Below, one piece after another: positions 16,825-22,222 of a stretch of 22,222 bases of DNA; the first letter of the stretch is position 1, and each line of letters opens with the position of its first letter. The stretch covers positions 1 to 22,222 of the forward strand of contig JACQOY010000184.1 in NCBI GenBank assembly GCA_016207765.1, in the 5' to 3' direction. This DNA comes from Deltaproteobacteria bacterium (GTDB taxonomy: Bacteria; UBA10199; SBBF01). The position numbers were made by a program, and so were the translations under genes. The notes under the pieces were generated by a model. That model had not been told where the DNA came from. It saw only the letters and a list, made by a program, of their open reading frames with translations, and ran no database searches.

Positions 16825-17639
16825 GCGACCCCTTAATCATCACCGTTGCCGGCATCGGCGCCGAACTCACAAAAGAAAATACCCCCTATCTTCCTGTCAC
16901 CCCCGATGAAATTGTCGAGGAGGCCATTCGTGTTTTCAACCTCGGCGCCCGGATTTTCCATCTCCATGTTCGCGACGATCAGGGAAAACCGACCTGCGAC
17001 CCACAGCGGATCAAATCAATCATCGACCGGATCCGCCAAAAAGTCCCGATGATCCTCCAGGTCTCCACCGGCGGGGCGATCGGTGATGCATTGGAAGACC
17101 GCCTGAACACGCTGGAAGCCGGGTCCGAGATGGGTTCGTTGACACTTGGCTCGGTAAATTTCGGCAACGACGTCTTTTTAAATACTGTTCCCATCATCAC
17201 TGCTCTGGCTCAGAAAATGTTGGACAAAAAAATCAAGCCGGAGCTTGAAATCTTCGATACCGCGATGATGGAAGAGGCTCAGATCCTGCTTAAAAAAAGG
17301 CTGATAAAATCACCGCTTCATATTAACATTATCCTTGGGGGGCCGGGGTGGCTTTCCGCCACGGTTGAAAATCTGGAGTTTATTCTGAAGAAAATGCCGG
17401 CCGGTTCCTCTTGGTCGGCCTCCGGCGTCGGAAGGGGACAGTTGACGATGATCGAATACGCCATCATCCATGGAGGGCATGTCCGCACCGGATTGGAAGA
17501 CAACATTTATCGGTCGAAGGGGGTCTTGGCGAAAGGGAATGCGGAATTGGTGGGGCAGGTGGTGGAGCTGGCGCGGAAACACAAAAGGAAAATTGCCACG
17601 CCGGATGAGGCGCAAAAAATTTTGGGAATAAAAATGTAG
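16821..17639 (+). CDS. kce: 3-keto-5-aminohexanoate cleavage enzyme (BKACE family)
   Basis: This 272-residue TIM-barrel zinc enzyme condenses 5-amino-3-oxohexanoate with acetyl-CoA and splits it into 3-aminobutyryl-CoA and acetoacetate. Ligand residues match the family: E15 in GAELTKEN, H47 and H49 in HLHVR, and E226 in GLEDNIY. Other marks are PMILQVSTGG, GSLTLGSVNFGN, and SASGVGRGQLTM. The BKACE family contains many substrate specificities, but the setting among kal, kamDE and kdd supports the lysine pathway enzyme. The ATG overlaps the kal stop by 4 bases. Its TAG stop is the first part of a second, longer GTAGGGGC-type element. Confidence 0.95.
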   Translation: MSDPLIITVAGIGAELTKENTPYLPVTPDEIVEEAIRVFNLGARIFHLHVRDDQGKPTCDPQRIKSIIDRIRQKVPMILQVSTGGAIGDALEDRLNTLEAGSEMGSLTLGSVNFGNDVFLNTVPIITALAQKMLDKKIKPELEIFDTAMMEEAQILLKKRLIKSPLHINIILGGPGWLSATVENLEFILKKMPAGSSWSASGVGRGQLTMIEYAIIHGGHVRTGLEDNIYRSKGVLAKGNAELVGQVVELARKHKRKIATPDEAQKILGIKM

Positions 17640-17802
17640 GGGCAACCCTATGTGGCCGTTAAACGGCCCCTCTTTACCGCATACCCCGCAAGGGGGCTAC
17701 TTCGTTGAAGAGCGGCCACCCTTTACAGCGTAAGCAGTCCCTCTTTATGGGATGTGGTGGGGTTGCCCTGCGCGGAGGGCGGCCACAGGGGGCCGCCCCT
17801 AC
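17636..17802. repeat. 167-bp element with GTAGGGGC/GCCCCTAC ends after kce
   Basis: The ends GTAGGGGC (17636-17643) and GCCCCTAC (17795-17802) are perfect 8-bp inverted repeats. Inside, GGGCAACCC (17640-17648) faces GGGTTGCCC (17760-17768). Two local hairpins are GGCCGTT-A-AACGGCC (17654-17668) and GGGCGGCC with GGCCGCCC (17777-17798). The element supplies the kce stop codon on one side, and the next gene's AGGGGA ribosome site lies against its other end. It shares its ends with the kamE-kal palindrome, so the two belong to one family. Confidence 0.8.
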
Positions 17803-17814
17803 AGGGGATTTTTT

Positions 17815-18753
17815 ATGCCGGGAATAGGTGTCATTTTAAATCCGTACTCCAAAAAGTACCGCGATAATCCCGAGCGGATGAAACGGATGGGGTTTATCGT
17901 GGGGGACAAGGCCTCGTGCAAACAGACCGAGGATCTCTCCGACCTCCGGCGTGTGGCTGATGAGTTCAAGTCGCGCGATATCGATATTCTGGCCATCAGC
18001 GGGGGGGACGGAACCAATCACTGCACCCTCACCACCTTTATCCAGGTTTACGGCGACAAGCCGCTCCCGAAAATCGTTTTCCTGCGCGGCGGGACGCTGA
18101 ACACCGTCGCCGGTTCACTCAACCTCTACGGCACGCCGGAAAAAATCCTGAGCAACCTTTTGATCCGCTACCACGAGGATCTTCCGTTTCAAACCCGGCA
18201 GGTCTGGCTGACCAAAATCAACGACGAATATGGATTTATCTTCGGCATGGGGGTTATCTACAATTTTATGAACGACTACTACAGGCATGGAAACTTAAAT
18301 CCCCTGATTGCGGCTGGGACCCTGTTCAAAGCGATTGGTTCGGCAATCATCAACGGGAAGTTGGCGCGGCAGATGTTCGATCGTTTTGACGCGGAGGTAA
18401 CGGTCAATGGAAAGAAATGGGCGTTTGCCAACTATACGGCGATCTATTCCGGTTCGATCAACCAGCTTGGGCTTAATGCCCGGGTTTATCATTACGTGGA
18501 GAAAAATCCGGGAAAGTTTCATGCGGTCGGATTTTCCGTACCGCCGCGGAATATTCTTCCGTACGTTCCCCTGATGTATCTGGGAAAGCCGTGTGGATGC
18601 CCGAATATGGTGGAGGAGCCGGCCACCGAGATGATCGTCAAGCTGAAAAAACCCCTTCCCTACACTATCGATGGCGACATGAAGCCGCCGTGTGATGCGT
18701 TTCATGTCACGATCGGGCCGATGTTGACGGTGTTAAACCCAACAGCGCCATGA
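17815..18753 (+). CDS. Diacylglycerol kinase catalytic-domain protein (YegS/LCB5-like)
   Basis: This 312-residue protein has the nucleotide-binding motif SGGDGT (GGDGT at residues 63-67) and a downstream [13 protein letters not shown], the hallmark of the DAGK_cat/YegS/sphingosine-kinase superfamily. The C-terminal beta-sandwich half includes [13 protein letters not shown] and [10 protein letters not shown], the latter like the conserved DGE/DGD motif. Members phosphorylate lipids such as diacylglycerol or sphingoid bases at the inner membrane; the substrate here is not predictable. No signal peptide is seen. The ATG at 17815 has AGGGGA about 6 bases upstream, at the edge of the repeat element. 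Its 3' end overlaps the convergent glycosylase gene by 47 bp. Confidence 0.88.
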   Translation: MPGIGVILNPYSKKYRDNPERMKRMGFIVGDKASCKQTEDLSDLRRVADEFKSRDIDILAISGGDGTNHCTLTTFIQVYGDKPLPKIVFLRGGTLNTVAGSLNLYGTPEKILSNLLIRYHEDLPFQTRQVWLTKINDEYGFIFGMGVIYNFMNDYYRHGNLNPLIAAGTLFKAIGSAIINGKLARQMFDRFDAEVTVNGKKWAFANYTAIYSGSINQLGLNARVYHYVEKNPGKFHAVGFSVPPRNILPYVPLMYLGKPCGCPNMVEEPATEMIVKLKKPLPYTIDGDMKPPCDAFHVTIGPMLTVLNPTAP

Positions 18754-19465
18754 CCTTTTTCAAATCCTCCCAGACGGCGCGTTTCATGTTGGGGTTTCTC
18801 AGCAAAAAAGCCGGGTGGTAGGTTGGCATTACTTTGACGGCTCCGTAGTCCTGAAACTCGCCGCGCAATTTGGTGATGGGAATTTCCGTCTGCAAAAGGG
18901 TCTGGGCGGCGAATTTGCCAAGACAGACAAGTACTTTGGGGCCGATGATGTCGATCTGTCTTTTGAGGAATGGACTGCAGGTGGCGACTTCGATCGGTTC
19001 CGGATTCCGGTTTCCCGGAGGGCGGCATTTGACGATGTTGGCGATGTAGACATCCGCTCGCGTCAACCCCATCGCCTCGATCATCTTCGTCAACAATTGT
19101 CCCGCCCGGCCGACAAACGGTTCCCCCTTCAAATCTTCATCCGCCCCGGGGCCTTCGCCGACAAACATCAGCTCTGCATCGGGATTACCGACGCCGAAGA
19201 CAAGATTCGTCCGCCCCTTGTGAAGGATGCACCGCGTGCAATCGCCGATTTCGGTGCGAAGGGTGGCGAGTTGATGTGCATTTTTTTCACCCTCTCCCCG
19301 ACCCTCCCCCCTCAAGGGGGAGGGGGTTCTCGAAATCCCCCCTCCCTTGAGGGGAGGGGGTGAGGGGGCGGGTGACGAAAAAGCCAGCTCACCTACCCCC
19401 ATCTCCTTCGCGAGGTTCAAATGGAGTTTTAATGATTCCCTGATGATTTCCTTGTCATCTGCCAT
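18707..19465 (-). CDS. udg: Family 4 (4Fe-4S) uracil-DNA glycosylase with in-frame repeat insertion
   Basis: This 252-residue protein excises uracil from DNA. The four cluster cysteines are C76 and C79 (CTRC) and C147 and C163, with the family's 16-residue step between the last two. Active-site segments are [35 protein letters not shown] and [10 protein letters not shown]. The first 30 residues are a normal helical start. Residues 31-60 are Pro/Gly/Arg-rich and are encoded by an 87-bp palindromic element, so the protein is longer than typical members of about 200-220 residues. The core motifs are intact, so it is probably active. AAGG precedes the ATG. The gene is divergent from the phospholipase-like gene. 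Confidence 0.94.
   Translation of the reverse strand: MADDKEIIRESLKLHLNLAKEMGVGELAFSSPAPSPPPLKGGGISRTPSPLRGEGRGEGEKNAHQLATLRTEIGDCTRCILHKGRTNLVFGVGNPDAELMFVGEGPGADEDLKGEPFVGRAGQLLTKMIEAMGLTRADVYIANIVKCRPPGNRNPEPIEVATCSPFLKRQIDIIGPKVLVCLGKFAAQTLLQTEIPITKLRGEFQDYGAVKVMPTYHPAFLLRNPNMKRAVWEDLKKVMALLGLTPSTSARS
19288..19374. repeat. 87-bp palindromic element inserted in the udg coding region
   Basis: Two G/C-rich arms with CTCAAGGGGG and CCCTTGAGGGG cores each form a hairpin and are also inverted copies of each other, starting CACCC and ending GGGTG. The length is exactly 29 codons, so the reading frame is kept. It encodes the low-complexity linker before the first iron-sulfur cysteine. A similar CCCTCTCCCC...CTCAAGGGG layout is known from dispersed repeats in many bacterial genomes. 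Confidence 0.85.
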
Positions 19466-19470
19466 GGTGC

Positions 19471-19499
19471 TTGCCTTGGTTTAATTCGAGGGTTACACT
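19471..19499 (+). promoter_or_regulatory. Possible promoter for the phospholipase-like gene
   Basis: TTGCCT (19471-19476) and TACACT (19494-19499) are 17 bases apart, each with 4 of 6 matches. The start would fall close to the ATG at 19507, giving a leaderless or nearly leaderless transcript. Only a distant GAGGG precedes the ATG. Confidence 0.3.
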
Positions 19500-19506
19500 T
19501 TACCCT

Positions 19507-20442
19507 ATGCTTACATTAGGCATTCTGGCAAGCGCCCTGATTCTGATTTTACTTCCCCATGATGTTTATGCCTGGGGGCCGGCAACCCATCTGGAGTATG
19601 CCCACCGGGCGCTTGAGTCGCTCGCACTGTTTCCTCCCCTTGTCCGCAAGCTCCTCACGAAACACGAAAACGACTATCTCTACGGCGCGGTGGCCGCCGA
19701 TATTACGGTGGGAAAAGGTTTTACTGAATACCTCTACAATTGCCACAACTGGCGGGTGGCCTTTGAGCTTTTTCACAAAAAGGCGACCAAAGACCACCAA
19801 AAGGCCTTCATGCTCGGCTATCTGGTCCATCTGGCCGCCGATACCGTGGCGCACAATTTTTTCGTGCCGTTCAAGCTGATCCGCAGTTGGAACGCCCGGC
19901 TCTTGAAGCATGTCTACTGGGAAATGCGTATGGATCTTACCGTTCCGCGCCGGTACTGGAACATGACGCACCACTTTTCCAGCAACAATTTCGTCGAGGA
20001 CGATGTTCTTCTCCAGGGGCACCTAAAAAGAACCCTCTTTTCGTTCAAGACGAACAAAAAGATCTTCAACGGCCTGCTGATCCTCCAGCGGTTGAAACAC
20101 TGGCAGATGATGGCGCAAAATGTTGGGCGCCTGTCGGTCTGGAAACTGGGAGAAAAGGATGTTCATCATTACAAAGGCCTGGCCCTTGCCTCCGCGGTCG
20201 ATTTTTTAAAGAAAATGGAAGACTCATATGTCCTGAAGGCCGACCCGACCGGGAAGCTTAAAATTCTCTACGCCCGCGACATGGTGAAGCAGATCCGTCG
20301 TGTCGACAAGGCCGGGGATCTCACCAGGGACGCGGAGCACCGGCTTTTTGCCGACATCAAAAAACAGCTCGAGGCGGGGATTTACGAGCCGGTTATGTTG
20401 CCGATTGTGGAGAACTATATCCGAGACCGAAACGCCGCATAA
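19507..20442 (+). CDS. Exported zinc-dependent phospholipase C-like protein
   Basis: This 311-residue protein has a signal peptide of about 22 residues (MLTLGILASALILILLPHDVYA) with cleavage before W23. That leaves an N-terminal Trp, as in the Bacillus cereus phospholipase C fold where Trp1 binds zinc. Further candidate ligands are the H in THLEYAH, D in AADITVGKG, H108/D112/H116 in HLAADTVAH, and H135/E139 in HVYWE. The family also includes S1/P1-like nucleases and many uncharacterised periplasmic proteins, so the substrate is uncertain. A longer frame from TTG 19471 is rejected because it would bury the signal peptide. The next gene starts 3 bases after its stop, suggesting an operon. Confidence 0.85.
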   Translation: MLTLGILASALILILLPHDVYAWGPATHLEYAHRALESLALFPPLVRKLLTKHENDYLYGAVAADITVGKGFTEYLYNCHNWRVAFELFHKKATKDHQKAFMLGYLVHLAADTVAHNFFVPFKLIRSWNARLLKHVYWEMRMDLTVPRRYWNMTHHFSSNNFVEDDVLLQGHLKRTLFSFKTNKKIFNGLLILQRLKHWQMMAQNVGRLSVWKLGEKDVHHYKGLALASAVDFLKKMEDSYVLKADPTGKLKILYARDMVKQIRRVDKAGDLTRDAEHRLFADIKKQLEAGIYEPVMLPIVENYIRDRNAA

Positions 20443-20445
20443 AAT

Positions 20446-21330
20446 ATGTCTCTCTTCTCAAAAATCGTGGTTGCCTGCGATTTTTCCCCCGATGCCGACC
20501 AGGCGTTAAAACAGGCGGTTGTCCTGGCGCACGTTTTTAAGTCGAAGGTTTTCATTGTTCATGTGCTGGAGAAAAATCCGGACGATCCCATCTGGGAAAT
20601 TTTAAAACTCCCCTTGGATGTGGAAATAAAAATCCAGAACCGGATTCTCGCCAAAATACGCGAACTCTTTCCGCGCGAACGCCTCCCCCTCGACTACCAA
20701 ATTGCCGTGGTGGAAGGGGATGTGCCTCTTGTCTTGACCGATTATTCGCGCGAGAAAGGGGCTGATTTGCTCATGGTCGGCACGCATGGGGGTACGGGGC
20801 TTGCCCATGCCCTTCTTGGGGATAACACCGAGCGGATCGCCGCCAGGGCCAACTTTCCGGTCTGGATCTGCCGTCCGCCGATTATGGAAGGTGTGGGGGA
20901 GATTCTGGCCCCGCTCGATTTTTCGGAAGGAAACCGCATCGCGGTGGAATGGGCCGATGCGTTGGCGGCGGGTTTTGAGGCCTCTCTGACGCTAATGCAT
21001 GTGGCAACCATGCCGTCATTGGCCGTTTTGTTCGGCGAGGAGGATCCGTTGGCGGTGGAGGAGGCCAAAAAGGTTCTTTGCGAAAAGGCCGAATCGAACC
21101 TTAAATTATGGCTGGAAAAATTGAAGGCCCCGGAGGCTGATTATCTCTTAAACGAAGGGGTTGCCGCCGAAGAGATTGTCAAAACGGCCAAGGCGCGAAA
21201 AGCCGGCCTGATTGTGATGGCCACGCACGGCCATGGCTCGGCGAAAAAACCCCATCTGGGGAAGCTGTCCACCCATTTGGTGCGTTATGCCCCCTGTTCG
21301 GTTTTGATGATCCCCCCTCATGATCGGTGA
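20446..21330 (+). CDS. Tandem universal stress protein (two UspA domains)
   Basis: This 294-residue cytoplasmic protein has two UspA domains, about residues 1-145 and 146-292. The first opens FSKIVVACDFSPDADQAL and ends with GTHGGTGLAHALLGDNTERI, close to the ATP-binding G-2x-G-9x-G-S/T pattern but with Asp at the last position. The second opens GEILAPLDFSEGNRIAVEWA and ends ATHGHGSAKKPHLGKLSTHLVRYAPCSVLMIPP, which lacks the first Gly and has Lys in place of Ser/Thr. ATP binding is thus possible for domain one and doubtful for domain two. The gene lies 3 bases after the phospholipase-like gene, with no ribosome binding site of its own, so coupled translation is likely. Confidence 0.92.
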   Translation: MSLFSKIVVACDFSPDADQALKQAVVLAHVFKSKVFIVHVLEKNPDDPIWEILKLPLDVEIKIQNRILAKIRELFPRERLPLDYQIAVVEGDVPLVLTDYSREKGADLLMVGTHGGTGLAHALLGDNTERIAARANFPVWICRPPIMEGVGEILAPLDFSEGNRIAVEWADALAAGFEASLTLMHVATMPSLAVLFGEEDPLAVEEAKKVLCEKAESNLKLWLEKLKAPEADYLLNEGVAAEEIVKTAKARKAGLIVMATHGHGSAKKPHLGKLSTHLVRYAPCSVLMIPPHDR

Positions 21331-21403
21331 AGATTTTTCTTGTTTCCCCTCTTTAAAATGATTTAACGTCATTCCCTCATTTCATTTCTTAAAAGGAGCT
21401 CGT

Positions 21404-21829
21404 ATGACTAAAATGACTGCATTGGTTTTCGGTTGTCTGGTTGTTTTGTTTTTCACCCAATTTTCAGCGGAGGCGGCGATGGTTACAACTCCCAGCGGAT
21501 TGAAATACGAAGACACGCAGGCCGGGACGGGCGCCGAGGCCGTTAGCGGCAAAATGGTGTCGGTGCACTACACTGGTTGGCTGGATGTAAGCGGGGCCAA
21601 GGGAGCCAAGTTTGACAGCTCGCTGGACCGCGGACAGCCTTTTGAATTTCCGCTCGGTGCCGGGCGCGTCATCAAGGGGTGGGACGAAGGGGTGGCCGGG
21701 ATGAAGATCGGCGGCAAACGGACCCTGATTATTCCCGCAAACCTCGGTTACGGCGCCGCAGGCGCCGGAGCGACGATTCCCCCCAATGCCACGCTGATTT
21801 TCGAGGTGGAACTTTTGGGGGTGAAGTAG
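21404..21829 (+). CDS. Exported FKBP-type peptidyl-prolyl cis-trans isomerase
   Basis: This 141-residue protein has a signal peptide (about residues 1-24, ending SAEA or AEAA) and a single FKBP domain. The domain shows [67 protein letters not shown] and the [14 protein letters not shown] end, so the rotamase pocket (Y, F, D, V, I, W, Y) is intact. It is expected to speed proline isomerisation in periplasmic protein folding. A strong ribosome binding site AAAAGGAG lies about 6 bases before the ATG. It stands alone between the stress protein gene and tRNA-His. Confidence 0.95.
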   Translation: MTKMTALVFGCLVVLFFTQFSAEAAMVTTPSGLKYEDTQAGTGAEAVSGKMVSVHYTGWLDVSGAKGAKFDSSLDRGQPFEFPLGAGRVIKGWDEGVAGMKIGGKRTLIIPANLGYGAAGAGATIPPNATLIFEVELLGVK

Positions 21830-21848
21830 TAGCGTTTTTTTTTGCAAT

Positions 21849-21926
21849 GGTGGCTGTAGCTCAGCTGGTTAGAGCATCTGACTGTGGCTCAGAGGGTCGT
21901 GGGTTCAAATCCCATCAGCCACCCCA
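21849..21926 (+). tRNA. tRNA-His (GTG)
   Basis: The cloverleaf is complete: a 7-bp acceptor stem (GTGGCTG with CAGCCAC), D arm GCTCAGCTGGTTAGAGC, anticodon stem TCTGA/TCAGA with loop CTGTGGC (anticodon GTG, histidine), T arm with TTCAAAT, and an encoded 3' CCA (21924-21926). A G precedes position 1 (21849) opposite C73, the special identity pair of tRNA-His. A strong terminator follows 20 bases later. Confidence 0.97.
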
Positions 21927-21945
21927 AAGGATAATTGGTAGAATA

Positions 21946-21984
21946 TCCTTCTGGTGATACCGGAAGGAGAATTTTTTTGTTTTT
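21946..21984 (+). terminator. Rho-independent terminator after tRNA-His
   Basis: TCCTTCTGGT (21946-21955) pairs with ACCGGAAGGA (21959-21968), a 10-bp stem with one G-T pair and a GAT loop. A T-rich run follows at 21972-21984. Confidence 0.85.
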
Positions 21985-22000
21985 GTGAACGGAGGGAGCT

Positions 22001-22222
22001 GTGACAATAACTTTACCATGGTACGCCATACTAATTGGCATTCTAGTGGTGGTGCTTTCAACACTCTTAATTCGAAATGGAATTCAAAAAGCATTAACAC
22101 GCATATATAATAAAGCGCCCTTCATAAAACAATATTGGTGGTTTTCAGTTGTCTTTGTTTTGGCTTCGTTTGTTGTTTATTTACTAACGTTCCATTTCAC
22201 ACCTGAAAACAAAATAAGCATC
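22001..22222 (+). CDS. Hypothetical small membrane protein, 3' truncated by window end
   Basis: A GTG start with an excellent GGAGGGAG 2-9 bases upstream opens a frame that runs to the last base (74 codons so far). The N-terminus is hydrophobic (WYAILIGILVVVLSTLLI), followed by a basic stretch (RNGIQKALTRIYNKAPFIKQY) and a second helix (WWFSVVFVLASFVVYLLTF). This gives a two-helix inner-membrane topology in the visible part. I do not recognise the family. The DNA is clearly more AT-rich than the rest of the window, with rarer codons such as ATA and TTA, which suggests acquired DNA beyond the tRNA. Confidence 0.6.
   Translation, partial: MTITLPWYAILIGILVVVLSTLLIRNGIQKALTRIYNKAPFIKQYWWFSVVFVLASFVVYLLTFHFTPENKISI

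Noticed and set aside
21830..21848. Terminator after the FKBP gene
   Set aside because: There is a T-run, but I could not find a stable hairpin before it.

Overview
The window looks like a chromosomal segment of a Gram-negative bacterium of deltaproteobacterial type (Myxococcota, Bdellovibrionota or a related uncultured lineage). This placement is an inference of low confidence. It rests on moderately GC-rich DNA, the prkA-yeaH-spoVR trio, leuS-holA next to rpsT, exported zinc phospholipase-like and FKBP proteins, and many short palindromic repeats at gene borders. No phage, IS transposase or CRISPR array is visible.

Layout. 1-789: 3' part of a DUF1016/YhcG-type PD-(D/E)XK nuclease gene cut by the window edge, then about 400 bp with no convincing gene. 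1197-5959: a coupled stress operon prkA (serine kinase/AAA+), yeaH (DUF444, von Willebrand A-like) and spoVR. 6180-6377: a 65-residue DUF2892 membrane protein. 6515-9921: leuS and holA overlapping by 4 bp. 11398 back to 9922 on the minus strand: rpsT and an AAA ATPase/DUF4143 gene, tail to tail with holA. 11568-17639: six consecutive plus-strand genes, kdd-kamA-kamD-kamE-kal-kce, the core of the anaerobic lysine fermentation pathway from L-lysine to crotonyl-CoA plus acetoacetate. 17815-18753: a diacylglycerol-kinase-domain protein directly after kce. 19465-18707 (minus): a 4Fe-4S family 4 uracil-DNA glycosylase. 19507-21330: zinc-dependent phospholipase C-like protein and a tandem universal stress protein. 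21404-21829: exported FKBP peptidyl-prolyl isomerase. 21849-21926: tRNA-His with encoded CCA, then a strong intrinsic terminator and the 5' part of an AT-rich small membrane protein that runs off the window.

How the genes work together. KamA converts lysine to beta-lysine, KamDE moves the second amino group, Kdd oxidises the product, Kce exchanges it with acetyl-CoA to give acetoacetate and 3-aminobutyryl-CoA, and Kal removes ammonia to give crotonyl-CoA. The later butyrate steps, a lysine permease and a B12-enzyme reactivase are not in the window.

The most unusual layer is the repeats. At least seven different hairpin or palindromic elements sit between or inside genes. Two GTAGGGGC-type elements supply the TAG stop codons of kamE and kce. 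One 18-bp palindrome is read through at the 3' end of kamA. One 87-bp element (exactly 29 codons) is inserted in frame inside the uracil-DNA glycosylase. An octamer-repeat hairpin separates yeaH from spoVR and creates a false upstream start. I did not find a clearly new defence or metabolic system; the repeats and the odd KamA C-terminus are the best leads.
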